A stretch of DNA of 21,126 bases, from positions 1 to 21,126 of the forward strand of contig JADFLN010000015.1 of the NCBI GenBank assembly GCA_022564385.1, given 5' to 3'. The translations under genes were made by a program, and so were the position numbers. The notes under the pieces are model-generated. The model worked only from the letters and a program-made list of their open reading frames with translations. It did not search any database and was not told the DNA's origin. This stretch comes from Nitrososphaerota archaeon. GTDB lineage: Archaea; Thermoproteota; Nitrososphaeria; Nitrososphaerales; Nitrosopumilaceae. This document shows, piece after piece, positions 1 through 8,118 of the stretch; within the stretch, counting starts at the first letter, position 1, and every line of letters begins with the position of its first letter.

Positions 1-369
1 CTCTCGAAATTTAATTAAATGATTAGTTATCTGTGGGATGGTTGTTTCCTTTAATATTCGGCTAATCTTCACGATAATTCACTTTAGAATTTTTTACCTT
101 TATTAATTAACTTCTTTACACTTCCAATTTTAGAATATCTCAAATCATTTAATTTTTTTTTTATCCAACCTATAATACATTTCATTAACTAATATCTTTA
201 ATGAATTGTTTGTCTAGTGTTTACATTAAAGAATTACGACAACAAACATGTTTTCTCTAATGAATCTGAGTGATACCATTTTTACAGATAATTCTCAAAA
301 AACTTCATTTTTTTCGTTGTGCGTAATTTTTTCTAATCCTTTATTATCCAGAAACTTTTTGCTAGTTTA
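1..369. other. AT-rich stretch without a recognisable gene
   Basis: I see no convincing coding frame on either strand; stops are frequent in all frames and the longest plus-strand candidate (248-370, 40 codons) runs through the probable promoter of the next ORF. The last part holds a TATA-like element (about 340-347) that lies 23-30 nt before the ATG at 370, which fits a leaderless archaeal promoter for the interrupted ORF downstream. Confidence 0.5.
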
Positions 370-681
370 ATGGATTTGGAAAATTTCGATGAAGAGTGTC
401 TACTGAAAGATATAAACTGCTCTAAATTATCTGCAGCAATTACAAAACTTACTTTTAGTTAGGATGATTATTCAAACCCTGGTGAAGAAGCTCACAAACT
501 TATGAATAGATATATGAAACTTTCTCTAGAAATTTTAGAATATGAGCAAAGAATGGGATCTAATCTTAGTATTTATCAAAAAAACAAAATCAATGAGGCC
601 ATTGAAGATTTGGGTAAACTAATTCCTTATATGAAAAACAAAATCAAACCTTCTGCAATTTTAGAAAAGAAATTAGAATAA
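370..681 (+). pseudogene. Small hypothetical protein gene interrupted by an in-frame TAG
   Basis: From ATG 370 the frame stays open for 30 codons, meets TAG at 460-462, then continues without another stop for 72 codons to TAA 679-681. Both halves read like a normal acidic/lysine-rich helical protein: the first begins MDLENFDEECLLKD, the second runs through DDYSNPGEEAHKLMNRYMKL to a lysine-rich end. A single base change (for example CAG to TAG) would explain the break. An internal ATG at 502 could still give a 59-residue product. A TATA-like element sits about 26 nt before 370, suiting a leaderless transcript. I do not recognise the family. Alternatives are stop readthrough, a sequencing error, or a genuine shorter gene starting at 502. 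Confidence 0.5.
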
Positions 682-872
682 CAAATCTGACTATTCTATG
701 TTGAATATCTAGCAAATTATATGCAAAAAACCTCATGATTTGTATCTGTATGGGTGGATTTTTCCTCTTGATTTTTTAAAAGTGACAAATTTGATCAAGT
801 TCTAGTCTTTTCTTAACATCTGAAAACATTCGATTTCTTTGAATTTACCTTTTTTTAAAAAAATTGTTAATT

Positions 873-880
873 TTTATTAA
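873..880 (+). promoter_or_regulatory. TATA-like box for the zinc-ribbon gene
   Basis: TTTATTAA centred about 26 nt upstream of the ATG at 902, the spacing expected between an archaeal box A and the transcription start. The transcript would therefore be leaderless. Confidence 0.45.
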
Positions 881-901
881 TCGTATATTCTATCTTAAAT
901 T

Positions 902-1033
902 ATGGTAGTTTGCTGTATTTGTAAGATTAATACAGGCACACTAAAAATCACTGATGGTAATCCAAAATACAAAGGAAAGCCAATTTGTAAAGAATGTCAA
1001 GGTCATCGCAAACTTTTAACAGACACAAAATAA
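902..1033 (+). CDS. Small zinc-ribbon-like protein (43 aa)
   Basis: A 43-residue ORF with two cysteine pairs: CCIC at residues 4-7 and CKEC at 33-36, separated by a lysine/glycine-rich stretch. That arrangement is what a small zinc-ribbon or treble-clef knuckle looks like, so a structural zinc site is likely; function (nucleic-acid binding or protein contact) is inference. The start has a well-placed TATA-like box about 26 nt upstream. The stop lies one base from the stop of the convergent 82-aa gene, as expected where two real genes are packed end to end. No specific family was recognised. Confidence 0.65.
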   Translation: MVVCCICKINTGTLKITDGNPKYKGKPICKECQGHRKLLTDTK

Positions 1034-1034
1034 C

Positions 1035-1283
1035 TTAATCTGCTTCTTTAGGTTTGTTCTTTTCTACCCATTTTTCATACATTTTGATTAGCTCATCAAC
1101 ATCTTTTCCTTCCTCAGAATAAGTTACAATTACTCCAAATGTTCCTTTTGTGTCATGGCCCCTTGCAAAATATCCCCAAAAAGAATCTGGCAGTTTTTGA
1201 AAATTGTTTGAATCATGTGACACGCCTATCAAATTATTCCCAATTACTTCTAAAACTTTTTTTGCATCATTTGCTTCAATCAT
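1035..1283 (-). CDS. Conserved-looking hypothetical protein (82 aa)
   Basis: An 82-residue soluble protein with no cysteines, no membrane segment and no signal peptide. It begins with a short helix (MIEANDAKKVLEVIG), has an aromatic middle (DSFWGYFARGHDTKGTFG) and ends with a charged helix (ELIKMYEKWVEKNKP). A TATA-like element (CAATAAAAA on the plus strand, 1305-1313) is centred 26 nt from the start codon, supporting ATG 1283 and a leaderless transcript. It sits downstream of aspS on the same strand (38 bp gap) but the box between them suggests separate transcription. I do not recognise the family. Confidence 0.7.
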   Translation of the reverse strand: MIEANDAKKVLEVIGNNLIGVSHDSNNFQKLPDSFWGYFARGHDTKGTFGVIVTYSEEGKDVDELIKMYEKWVEKNKPKEAD

Positions 1284-1304
1284 GAAATAATCTATTCCCC
1301 TTTA

Positions 1305-1313
1305 CAATAAAAA
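1305..1313 (-). promoter_or_regulatory. TATA-like box for the 82-aa gene
   Basis: On the minus strand it reads TTTTTATTG, centred 26 nt upstream of the ATG at 1283 within the 38-bp gap after aspS. The spacing fits an archaeal promoter with a leaderless start. Confidence 0.45.
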
Positions 1314-1321
1314 CTGAATTA

Positions 1322-2608
1322 CTATGGACTGAGTCTATCAGGATCTCTTGGATACAAAACTACTTCCCGTACATTATCCACTCCAATGAGTGTGGTCATC
1401 AATCTATCTAATCCCATTCCCCATCCTGAATGAGGTGGCATTCCCCACTCAAATGTTTTAAGATGGTCTACAAATTGTGCAGGATCCAAATCATGCTCTT
1501 TCAATCTGGTCTTTAATATCTCTCCATCATGAAGTCTAGTTCCACCAGAGGATAATTCTAAAAATCCATATTGCAAATCAAATGATCTTGATAATGTTGG
1601 GTCTTCATCTTTTTCTCTAATGTAAAATGGTTTTAGTTTCATTGGCCAGTCCATCAAAAAATAAAATCCTGGATGATTCTTTCCAATTATTCTCAAGTGT
1701 GAATCAAGTAAGTCGTCACCAAATTCTATTTTTTCACCCTCTTTTTTTAATTCCTTTATACACTGATTGTAAGTAATTTTCTCAAATGGTGAAGATGGAA
1801 CTTCTATGATGTGACCAATTTCTTCTTGTTCTTTCTTACAATTTTCAGATGTAAATTTGTAAACCTCGATCACTAGAGATTCTAAAATATCCATGACGTC
1901 ATTGTAGTCCATAAATGCTGCTTCTATGTCAATACTAGTAAATTCAGTCAAGTGTCTTCCTGTGTGGGATTTTTCTGCTCTGTAAAAATTTGAAATTTCA
2001 AAAACTCGTTCTAATCCAATTGTCATCTGTTCTTTGTACAATTGTGGGCTTTGTGCAAGATATGCCGTTTTTCCAAAATAGTCTAATGAAAATAGATTTG
2101 CTCCCCCCTCACTTGCACTACCGATAATTTTCGGTGTAGTGATTTCTAAGAATTTTTTTTCTGTTAATGTTTTACGTAATGATTGTAATACGTGGTGCCT
2201 TAATTTGAAAATTGAGGCTGTTCTTTGGTTTCTCATATCTAATGCACGATGGTTTAACCGTGTGTCAATGTTACTCTCTAATCTTCCAATTGGGTCAATT
2301 GGTAATGGATGAATTGCTTTTCCTAACACTTCTATTTCTTCAGCTTTAATCTCAAAAGCAAAATCTCGAGCTTTTGTTTCCTGAACCACTCCTTTAACAC
2401 TTACAACACTTTGACGATTAATTTCACCTAGGTTCTCGTTTAATTCCCCTTTGACAATTATTTGAGCAATTCCAGACACATCACGTAACGTGATAAATGT
2501 CATCTTTCCTAATTTTCTAAGGTCTTCAATCCATCCTCCTAAAACAACTTGTTTTCCAATTAATTCTGTAGTTAGTTCTGCAATGTCATGAGATTTAACA
2601 AAAATCAT
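1322..2608 (-). CDS. aspS: Aspartyl-tRNA synthetase, archaeal type
   Basis: Charges tRNA(Asp) with aspartate in the cytoplasm; a class IIb synthetase. The 428-residue length is normal for the archaeal/eukaryal form and lacks the GAD insertion of the bacterial enzyme. Residues about 17-95 form the N-terminal OB-fold that reads the anticodon (GGWIEDLRKLGKMTF onward). Class II motif 1 is near 153-161, motif 2 at about 208-229 (FYRAEKSHTGRHLTEF), and motif 3 at 395-404 (GWGMGLDRLM). Two residues after the OB-fold GW is Glu28, where as I recall discriminating archaeal enzymes have Trp; whether it also charges tRNA(Asn) for the amidotransferase route cannot be settled here. ATG 2608 is the first in-frame start. 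It diverges from the ABC ATPase gene. Confidence 0.95.
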   Translation of the reverse strand: MIFVKSHDIAELTTELIGKQVVLGGWIEDLRKLGKMTFITLRDVSGIAQIIVKGELNENLGEINRQSVVSVKGVVQETKARDFAFEIKAEEIEVLGKAIHPLPIDPIGRLESNIDTRLNHRALDMRNQRTASIFKLRHHVLQSLRKTLTEKKFLEITTPKIIGSASEGGANLFSLDYFGKTAYLAQSPQLYKEQMTIGLERVFEISNFYRAEKSHTGRHLTEFTSIDIEAAFMDYNDVMDILESLVIEVYKFTSENCKKEQEEIGHIIEVPSSPFEKITYNQCIKELKKEGEKIEFGDDLLDSHLRIIGKNHPGFYFLMDWPMKLKPFYIREKDEDPTLSRSFDLQYGFLELSSGGTRLHDGEILKTRLKEHDLDPAQFVDHLKTFEWGMPPHSGWGMGLDRLMTTLIGVDNVREVVLYPRDPDRLSP

Positions 2609-2721
2609 ATTCTTTACCTATCTTTTGCCCTCAAATTTTATCTTAATGTCAAGGTTTAGGATATTTTTTGCAATTTGTACAAGTTTCATTTGAATCGACT
2701 TTTATCATTCTGATAAAGTTG

Positions 2722-2729
2722 TTTATATC
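2722..2729 (+). promoter_or_regulatory. TATA box of the ABC ATPase gene
   Basis: TTTATATC is a near-consensus archaeal TATA box about 48 nt before the ATG at 2773, predicting a leader of roughly 20-25 nt. The leader carries AAGGAT at 2764-2769, a possible weak Shine-Dalgarno element close to the start codon. Confidence 0.5.
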
Positions 2730-2772
2730 CCTTAGTGCAAAACAAAAATTCTAGTTAAGATCTAAGGATAAC

Positions 2773-3711
2773 ATGACCTTTCTAGTTGTTAAAGGACTAA
2801 CTGCGAGATACGCTTCATCAAAAGGTCCAGTTTACGCAGTGGATGATGTGGATTTTGAATTAGAAGAGGGAGAATCAATAGGCATAGCTGGTGAAAGTGC
2901 ATGTGGAAAAAGTACATTGGGATTGTCACTTATTCGAATGCTTTCTGGTGGCAAGATTGAAGGTGAAATTCTATTTGAAGGAAATTCAATTTTAGAAATG
3001 AAAGAATCTGATTTTGATGAAAAATTTCGATGGAAAATAATCTCTATGATTTTTCAAGGTGCAATGAATTCACTTGATCCTGTTTTTACTATAAAAGAAC
3101 AATTCATTGAAATTCTAAAGCAACATAACTTTGATGATGATTTTAATCAGGTAATTTTAGATGCTATTCATTCCGTTACTCTGGATGAATCTATTCTAAA
3201 AAAATATCCTCACGAGTTAAGTGGTGGAATGAAACAAAGAGTAACTATTGCAATGGCGTTGCTTCTCAAGCCAAAATTTGTGATTGCTGATGAACCAACT
3301 ACTGCACTTGATGTGTTAATTCAGGCGGGAATTGTAAATTTATTCAAAGACCTCAAAAAATGTGGAATGTCTTTTATGTTAATCACTCATGATTTGGCAG
3401 TATTGTCTGAAATTGCAGACAAGATTGGTATAATGTATGGTGGACATATGGTGGAATTTGGTTCTTCTGAAGAAATTTTTAAAAATCCAAAACATCCTTA
3501 CACTCAAGGACTTTTAGAATCAATTCCAACATTAAAAGGAAATATTCCAAAATACATTAAAGGAATTCCTCCAAGCTTACTTGATGCTCCAACAGAATGT
3601 CGATTTATAGATAGGTGTCCTTTGGTAATTGAAAAATGCAAACAAGTTCCTCCAAAATTTAAAACCAAAACTGGCTATGTCCGATGTTGGCTTTACGAAG
3701 AAGAACAATAA
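2773..3711 (+). CDS. Oligopeptide/dipeptide-type ABC transporter ATPase (OppD/DppD family)
   Basis: Cytoplasmic nucleotide-binding subunit of a peptide/nickel-type importer. Its 312 residues contain every ABC element: Walker A GESACGKST (40-48, Ala replacing the more usual Gly), Q-loop around FQGAMNSLDP (94-103), signature LSGGMKQR (149-156), Walker B with DEP (173-175) and the H-loop THD (205-207). The C-terminal oligo_HPY extension has four cysteines (276, 282, 289, 305) in the pattern that binds an iron-sulfur cluster in some OppD/DppD proteins. No permease, substrate-binding protein or partner ATPase lies in the window, so the rest of the transporter must be elsewhere; the substrate is unknown. 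Divergent from aspS, with its own TATA box. Confidence 0.9.
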   Translation: MTFLVVKGLTARYASSKGPVYAVDDVDFELEEGESIGIAGESACGKSTLGLSLIRMLSGGKIEGEILFEGNSILEMKESDFDEKFRWKIISMIFQGAMNSLDPVFTIKEQFIEILKQHNFDDDFNQVILDAIHSVTLDESILKKYPHELSGGMKQRVTIAMALLLKPKFVIADEPTTALDVLIQAGIVNLFKDLKKCGMSFMLITHDLAVLSEIADKIGIMYGGHMVEFGSSEEIFKNPKHPYTQGLLESIPTLKGNIPKYIKGIPPSLLDAPTECRFIDRCPLVIEKCKQVPPKFKTKTGYVRCWLYEEEQ

Positions 3712-3751
3712 TTCTAAATTAATTATTATTTCACAACAAATTGTTAAATGT

Positions 3752-4126
3752 TTAAGAATGTTTTTTTACAATTGGTAGACATGAATCTATGATTCTCAAC
3801 ATTTCAGTTCTTAAAACTTTTTTATCAATTGATATCCACACTCTTAATTTTTTGATTGCAAAAGAAATTGTCTGAACTTCTTTTCTTTCTTCCCAAACAA
3901 ATTCAATCTCTCCTAGATTCTTATCAAAAAAGCTCTCTAGATCTGTCTTTATGGCAATGTGTGAAAATTGATATTGTGTGTCTTTAGCATTCAAAAGAGG
4001 TACTAATTCTGGTCTTCTTCTATAAGCAAGTAACTCTCCACTTTCTCCAATAACACCTACAAACCGAACAAATGGGCTAATAGTGGATATGTTGTCACAT
4101 ATTTTTTTAAAATTTGCCTTTGACAT
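3752..4126 (-). CDS. Roadblock/LC7-like small protein, DUF6659-type
   Basis: A 124-residue soluble protein. The pattern of an N-terminal helix, then FVRFVGVIGESGELLAYRR, a charged middle and a strand-rich core with WISIDKK near the end resembles the thaumarchaeal DUF6659 proteins, which have a roadblock/LC7-like (profilin-like) fold. Such proteins are expanded in this phylum and may act as small-GTPase or sensor partners, but this is family-level inference; no catalytic residues are apparent. It ends 40 bp from the convergent ABC ATPase gene. An AT-rich TATA-like element about 25 nt before ATG 4126 fits a leaderless start. Confidence 0.65.
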   Translation of the reverse strand: MSKANFKKICDNISTISPFVRFVGVIGESGELLAYRRRPELVPLLNAKDTQYQFSHIAIKTDLESFFDKNLGEIEFVWEERKEVQTISFAIKKLRVWISIDKKVLRTEMLRIIDSCLPIVKKHS

Positions 4127-4247
4127 TTGATTTAGTTGTAAAAATATGATATTTTAATGATTGTTCCAATATTTGCTTGAACTATTATTTCTTTTTTTAA
4201 ATATTGTTTTACATTCAAGTTTAACATACTTTCTTTTTTAATTATGC

Positions 4248-4754
4248 CTAAAATACTAACGCAAATCCTGATACCACTGCAATTGTCTTAACAACCTTAC
4301 CTGTGATCATAAATGTAATGAACTTTGTAAATTTCATTTTCTTTGCACCTGCAGAAATTAAAATAAAATCTCCAATTACTGGAATCCATGATGCAAAAAA
4401 TATTGCGCCCCAACCAAATTTATCAAGTAATTTATTACCTTTTTTTTCATGTACAACATAATCCCCATTCTTCTTTTTCCTGAATTTACTAACTAGTTTA
4501 TTTCCGCCGAATCCAATAAAATAATTCAACAAACCTCCCATCGTAGATCCTACAATTAACACTAAACCCACAAGAAAAGCGTTTTCTCCACCTATCAATA
4601 AAGCAGATGTCAAAATTTCAGTGGGTAATGGTATTGCTGTAGCTGACAATAATGAATTAAGAAATAATCCAATTATTCCATAATCTTGAAATACATTATT
4701 GGCTAGAATATCCTGCGCCAGTTGGTAGTATTCCATAATTAATTCAACACTCAT
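4248..4754 (-). CDS. VTT/DedA-like membrane protein (YqaA-type)
   Basis: A 168-residue integral membrane protein. Hydrophobic segments lie at about 25-46, 58-80, 115-134 and 142-167. The central hydrophobic hairpin with FASWIPVIGDFILISAG (120-136) followed by KMKFTKF is the conserved half of the VTT (SNARE-associated/DedA) fold, which in several proteins translocates or scrambles phospholipids or other anions. The short length is closer to YqaA than to full DedA. It is divergent from a second VTT-like gene at 4880, 125 bp away. A TATA-like element (plus-strand AAATATAACC, 4785-4794) supports ATG 4754 rather than the internal Met7. The transported substrate is not evident. Confidence 0.75.
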   Translation of the reverse strand: MSVELIMEYYQLAQDILANNVFQDYGIIGLFLNSLLSATAIPLPTEILTSALLIGGENAFLVGLVLIVGSTMGGLLNYFIGFGGNKLVSKFRKKKNGDYVVHEKKGNKLLDKFGWGAIFFASWIPVIGDFILISAGAKKMKFTKFITFMITGKVVKTIAVVSGFALVF

Positions 4755-4784
4755 GACTAATACTACCTCGTTTTGTATGAATCA

Positions 4785-4794
4785 AAATATAACC
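4785..4794 (-). promoter_or_regulatory. TATA-like box of the minus-strand VTT gene
   Basis: Reads GGTTATATTT on the minus strand, centred about 35 nt from ATG 4754, so the transcript would have a leader of roughly 9 nt. Confidence 0.4.
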
Positions 4795-4849
4795 GTCTCT
4801 AACATTACTCATTTTCATTTGTTTAAAGCATCGGGAAATATTCGTTTTC

Positions 4850-4858
4850 AATAAATAA
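4850..4858 (+). promoter_or_regulatory. TATA-like box of the plus-strand VTT gene
   Basis: AATAAATAA centred 26 nt before ATG 4880, giving a leaderless transcript. Together with the opposite box at 4785-4794 it makes this a divergent promoter region. Confidence 0.4.
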
Positions 4859-4879
4859 TGCCTAAAAATAGTCTGAATT

Positions 4880-5518
4880 ATGAATTTTGTTGACATATTC
4901 CCATTTGCTTCTGATGATGGTTATCTAATTTTGGCTTTAGTCAATTTCTTCGGTTCTCTCATTCCATTTGTTCCGTTACCAGGATTTTTGTTGCTTGCAA
5001 CCATGTCTGTTGGTAATGAATATGATCTACATGTTTTAGCGCTGTTGTCTGCGATCACTGCGACTGTTGCAAAACAAATGATATTTTTTGTTAGCTTTAG
5101 CGGGCGAAGAATTATGGGTGAAAAAACTCGAAAAAGAATGCGCCCATTTGAGAGATTAGTGAAAAGATATGGTGCAGCTGCAGCATTTGTTGCTGCAGCA
5201 ACTCCGATGCCTGATGATATAATATTTATTCCATTAGGATTGGCAAAGTATAATCCAAAAAGATTTTTTATTGCAACACTTACTGGTAAAATTGTTCTTA
5301 GTTACATCATTGTTCTTATTTCCCACTATGTTGGGTTGTCTTTCATAGAACCATTTTTGGAAAATATTGATGATCCCACTCCCGTTTACATTGGAGTAAT
5401 TGTTTTTGGAGTAATAATGACTGCAATTATAATTTTACTTTTGAAATTGGATTGGCAAAGAATAATGGCAAAATTTGCTCCTTGGACTTTGGATGAAAAT
5501 AACGAAGATGAAAATTAA
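4880..5518 (+). CDS. VTT-domain membrane protein
   Basis: A 212-residue membrane protein with hydrophobic segments at about 15-40, 50-72, 97-120, 128-150 and 168-188. The VTT core is visible as RYGAAAAFVAAATPMPDDII (96-115), followed by PLGLAKYNPKRFF. It is a distant paralogue of the divergent gene at 4248-4754: both show a Phe-Ala-x-x-Pro-type reentrant motif followed by a basic-aromatic stretch. The C-terminal tail after the last helix is short and acidic (DENNEDEN). Its stop overlaps the stop of the convergent alkyl-base glycosylase gene by four bases. Transport of lipid or another substrate is only a family expectation. Confidence 0.75.
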   Translation: MNFVDIFPFASDDGYLILALVNFFGSLIPFVPLPGFLLLATMSVGNEYDLHVLALLSAITATVAKQMIFFVSFSGRRIMGEKTRKRMRPFERLVKRYGAAAAFVAAATPMPDDIIFIPLGLAKYNPKRFFIATLTGKIVLSYIIVLISHYVGLSFIEPFLENIDDPTPVYIGVIVFGVIMTAIIILLLKLDWQRIMAKFAPWTLDENNEDEN

Positions 5519-6075
5519 ATTTTTATTTTAAAATTCCATAATTTATCAGTTGCAACTTTAATTCCTATTCTTGGTGATGCTGAAATTTTCATTGGTTTTT
5601 TTATTCCTTCTGTAATGAATAACTTTGAATGTTTTGTTAAATCTATACCATAATCTCCTTTTGTTATTTCCAATGCTTGAGTTAATTTTGCAGGTCCGTT
5701 TGTGAGACTTTTCATATTTGTGATTTTTCTATTTTTTTGCATCATTTTGATTCCTTTTTCAGGTTCAATTGCACGAATAAGAACTGCTCCTGCTTTGTAT
5801 TTTGAGTTTTTTGCTATTACATTAAAGCAATAATGCATTCCATAGGTGAAATAGACATATGCTATTCCAACATCTCCAAACATTACTTTGTTTCTTTCAG
5901 TAATTTTTCTAAATGCATGACTTGCAGGATCATCTTTGTGCCTATATGCTTCAGTCTCTATAATTATTCCTGATATTTCACATTTCTCTGTTTTCCTGAC
6001 AATTCTTTTTCCTAGAAGATTTTTTGCAACTGTAACTGTATTTTTTAAATAAAATTCTTTAGGAAGAATATTCAA
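5515..6075 (-). CDS. mpg: 3-methyladenine (alkyl-base) DNA glycosylase, AAG/MPG family
   Basis: Removes alkylated purines (3-methyladenine, 7-methylguanine) and often hypoxanthine from DNA to start base-excision repair. The 186-residue length matches the prokaryotic AAG domain. The catalytic glutamate region ETEAY is at 40-44, the intercalating-tyrosine/core segment YVYFTYGMHYCFN at 73-85, and the substrate-pocket strand NGPAKLTQALEI at 126-137. Its start lies 17 bp inside the end of the uracil-DNA glycosylase gene, so the two are probably translated in a coupled way. The stop overlaps the convergent VTT gene by four bases. Identification is secure from motif order. Confidence 0.92.
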   Translation of the reverse strand: MNILPKEFYLKNTVTVAKNLLGKRIVRKTEKCEISGIIIETEAYRHKDDPASHAFRKITERNKVMFGDVGIAYVYFTYGMHYCFNVIAKNSKYKAGAVLIRAIEPEKGIKMMQKNRKITNMKSLTNGPAKLTQALEITKGDYGIDLTKHSKLFITEGIKKPMKISASPRIGIKVATDKLWNFKIKI

Positions 6076-6652
6076 TATCTACCATAACCTCTTTTTTATT
6101 TTTTAATTCTGTGATTAATTTAAACAGTTTTACAATGTCACTTTTTAATACATCAATTAATTTTTGATTGTATATTGTAGCAGCTGGATGAATTGTAAGA
6201 AAATACAATTGACTATCTTTTCGTGCTACTTTACCTCTAAATTTTATAATCTCTGAGCCACCTAAAATTGAATTAAATACTGTATTTCCTAAAATACAGA
6301 TTATTTTTGGTTTAATTATTGAAATTTCTTGTTCAAGATATTCTTGACACGTGTCTTTCTCACTTATTTTTGGAACTCTATTGTTTGGTGGTCTACACTT
6401 TACAATATTTGTAATGTACACTTGATCTCTTGTTATTCCTGCTGCATCCAGTGCAATTGAAAGTTTTTTTCCTGCCACACCAATGAATGGCTCTCCATGT
6501 TCATCCTCATTTTTTCCTGGTGCTTCACCGACAAAAATTACGTCAGATTGAAAATTTCCTTTACCTGGTACTGCATTGGTTCTTGTTTTACAAAGATCAC
6601 ACTTTGTACATTTTATGACATTTTGTTTAATTTTTTCTAATTCTTGATTCAT
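6059..6652 (-). CDS. udg: Family 4 uracil-DNA glycosylase with Fe-S cluster
   Basis: Excises uracil produced by cytosine deamination. The 197-residue protein shows family 4 motif A GEAPG (42-46) followed by NEDEHGEPFIG (48-58), and motif B HPAA (155-158). Cysteines at 15 and 18 (CxxC), 86 (in KCRPPNNR) and 102 fit the four ligands of the [4Fe-4S] cluster; Cys21 and Cys119 are additional. The gene starts only 3 nt after the tldD stop and overlaps the next glycosylase gene by 17 bp, so tldD-udg-mpg looks like one transcription unit. Pairing with an alkyl-base glycosylase suggests a shared base-repair unit. The C-terminal tail beyond about residue 180 is lysine-rich and variable. Confidence 0.93.
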   Translation of the reverse strand: MNQELEKIKQNVIKCTKCDLCKTRTNAVPGKGNFQSDVIFVGEAPGKNEDEHGEPFIGVAGKKLSIALDAAGITRDQVYITNIVKCRPPNNRVPKISEKDTCQEYLEQEISIIKPKIICILGNTVFNSILGGSEIIKFRGKVARKDSQLYFLTIHPAATIYNQKLIDVLKSDIVKLFKLITELKNKKEVMVDIEYSS

Positions 6653-6655
6653 TTT

Positions 6656-8077
6656 CTAGTTTACACTCTTTACTGTTGCCACTCCTCGTATTGTTGGTCC
6701 CCCATTACCCATAATCATAGTTTGCATGGGATCTCCTTTTCCACAATTAGTTATTGGTCTTATTGTGAAATCATTACCACAAGCATCAATTGATTCAAAA
6801 AATTCAGGGGCAACACCCATCACAATTACATCTCTTAATAATTCCGTAATTTCACCATTTTGAATTCTTTGTGCATATTGACATGAAATACTCCAATTAT
6901 ACCGCTTCATGTCAATTGATGTAATCTTCATGTTTGATATTAAATAACCATTTTTGACTTCTTTTATCATCTCATTTACATCCCAATCCCCATTCCCAAT
7001 ACAGGTACATGCCATACGAATCAAAGGCATGTATCTGTAGTTTGTTGCTCTCATATTTCCAGTGGGTGGTGTTTTGAAAATTTTTGCCGTTTCCCTATTT
7101 TGCATATGATTTTTTAAAATTCCGTTTTCAACAAGAGTTGTTTTTTTTGTTTCAACTCCTTCATCATCAAAATAATACCACCCTAAACTTTCTTTGATGG
7201 TTGGATCATCAAATACATTTAGTTTTTCTGATCCAATTTTTTCTCCAATCTTTCCTTTCCACCATGCACCTCCAGCCCATGCCATCTCTTTTCCTAAAAC
7301 TCTGTCTGCCTCCGATGGATGACCTAATATCTCATGTGTAAGTAGTGACACAAAATCTGGATTCATTACTAGAGTTGCCTTTTCTTCTTTTACAGGTTTT
7401 GCATCAATTAGTTGTGATGCTTTTAAAGCAATTTCTTTTGCACTTTGTTGAATCTTGTTTTTATTGATGATTTGCTCCATTCCTCCTCTACCACCTTCTG
7501 TAATGTTTACTGATTGTGTGAGTCCTGATTCATGAGCTGTAGCTATCATATCTACTATAACATCTGTATAATTTTGTATAATTTCTGAACCTTCACTGTT
7601 TACAAAATATTTTGAGTTAATCGCATATCCTAGACTTATAATTGATTTAATGATTCTTGTTGTATCTGAAATAATTTTGTTACACTCAAACCCTATCTTC
7701 ATTAATTCTTCTAATTCTGGTTTTTTTAAAACTGGAAAATCTATCTTGGCTTTATTAGTAGAATTTGGGTATAAACTGATTTCATTTTTTTTATTTTTAG
7801 CATAGTGTGACGAATTTCTTAAAGCTTCATTTACAACATCTTTGATTTGTTCAAAAGACTTTGGATTTGTGATTGAACAAAAACTCCATACTCCTTCCTT
7901 TATTAATCGAATACCTACTCCAACATTATTATTACTTCTAACATGTTCAACTTCACCATCTTCAATGAGTATTGATTTTATTTCTTGTTGTTCAGCTCTG
8001 GCATCACAATATTGGGCACCTGAATCTACTGCATATCTAATTGCTTTGTCAGCTAGATCTTGTAGTACTGAATCCAT
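6656..8077 (-). CDS. tldD: TldD-family zinc metalloprotease
   Basis: A 473-residue homologue of TldD, the metal-bearing subunit that with TldE/PmbA degrades unfolded peptides and matures certain peptides in bacteria. The HExxxH motif is HEILGH at 248-253, and a Cys in NCGKG (about 445) fits the third zinc ligand of TldD. The N-terminal half carries the VGVGIRL segment (52-58) typical of the family. No PmbA/TldE partner is in the window. The gene follows a 46-aa small ORF by 41 bp and precedes udg by 3 nt. ATG 8077 gives the family's usual N-terminus; the overlapping minus-strand frame at 8049-8234 is a shadow. Confidence 0.92.
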   Translation of the reverse strand: MDSVLQDLADKAIRYAVDSGAQYCDARAEQQEIKSILIEDGEVEHVRSNNNVGVGIRLIKEGVWSFCSITNPKSFEQIKDVVNEALRNSSHYAKNKKNEISLYPNSTNKAKIDFPVLKKPELEELMKIGFECNKIISDTTRIIKSIISLGYAINSKYFVNSEGSEIIQNYTDVIVDMIATAHESGLTQSVNITEGGRGGMEQIINKNKIQQSAKEIALKASQLIDAKPVKEEKATLVMNPDFVSLLTHEILGHPSEADRVLGKEMAWAGGAWWKGKIGEKIGSEKLNVFDDPTIKESLGWYYFDDEGVETKKTTLVENGILKNHMQNRETAKIFKTPPTGNMRATNYRYMPLIRMACTCIGNGDWDVNEMIKEVKNGYLISNMKITSIDMKRYNWSISCQYAQRIQNGEITELLRDVIVMGVAPEFFESIDACGNDFTIRPITNCGKGDPMQTMIMGNGGPTIRGVATVKSVN

Positions 8078-8118
8078 GATTTATCCAATTTAGTGGTACT
8101 CTAATGTCTTCAGTATAT

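Noticed and set aside
248..370. 40-codon plus-strand frame
   Set aside because: Overlaps the promoter of the next ORF and has a composition expected of T-rich non-coding DNA; no ribosome binding site.
7842..8093. 83-codon plus-strand frame
   Set aside because: Entirely antisense to the start of tldD, which is a secure gene; the translation is Ser/Leu-rich shadow sequence.
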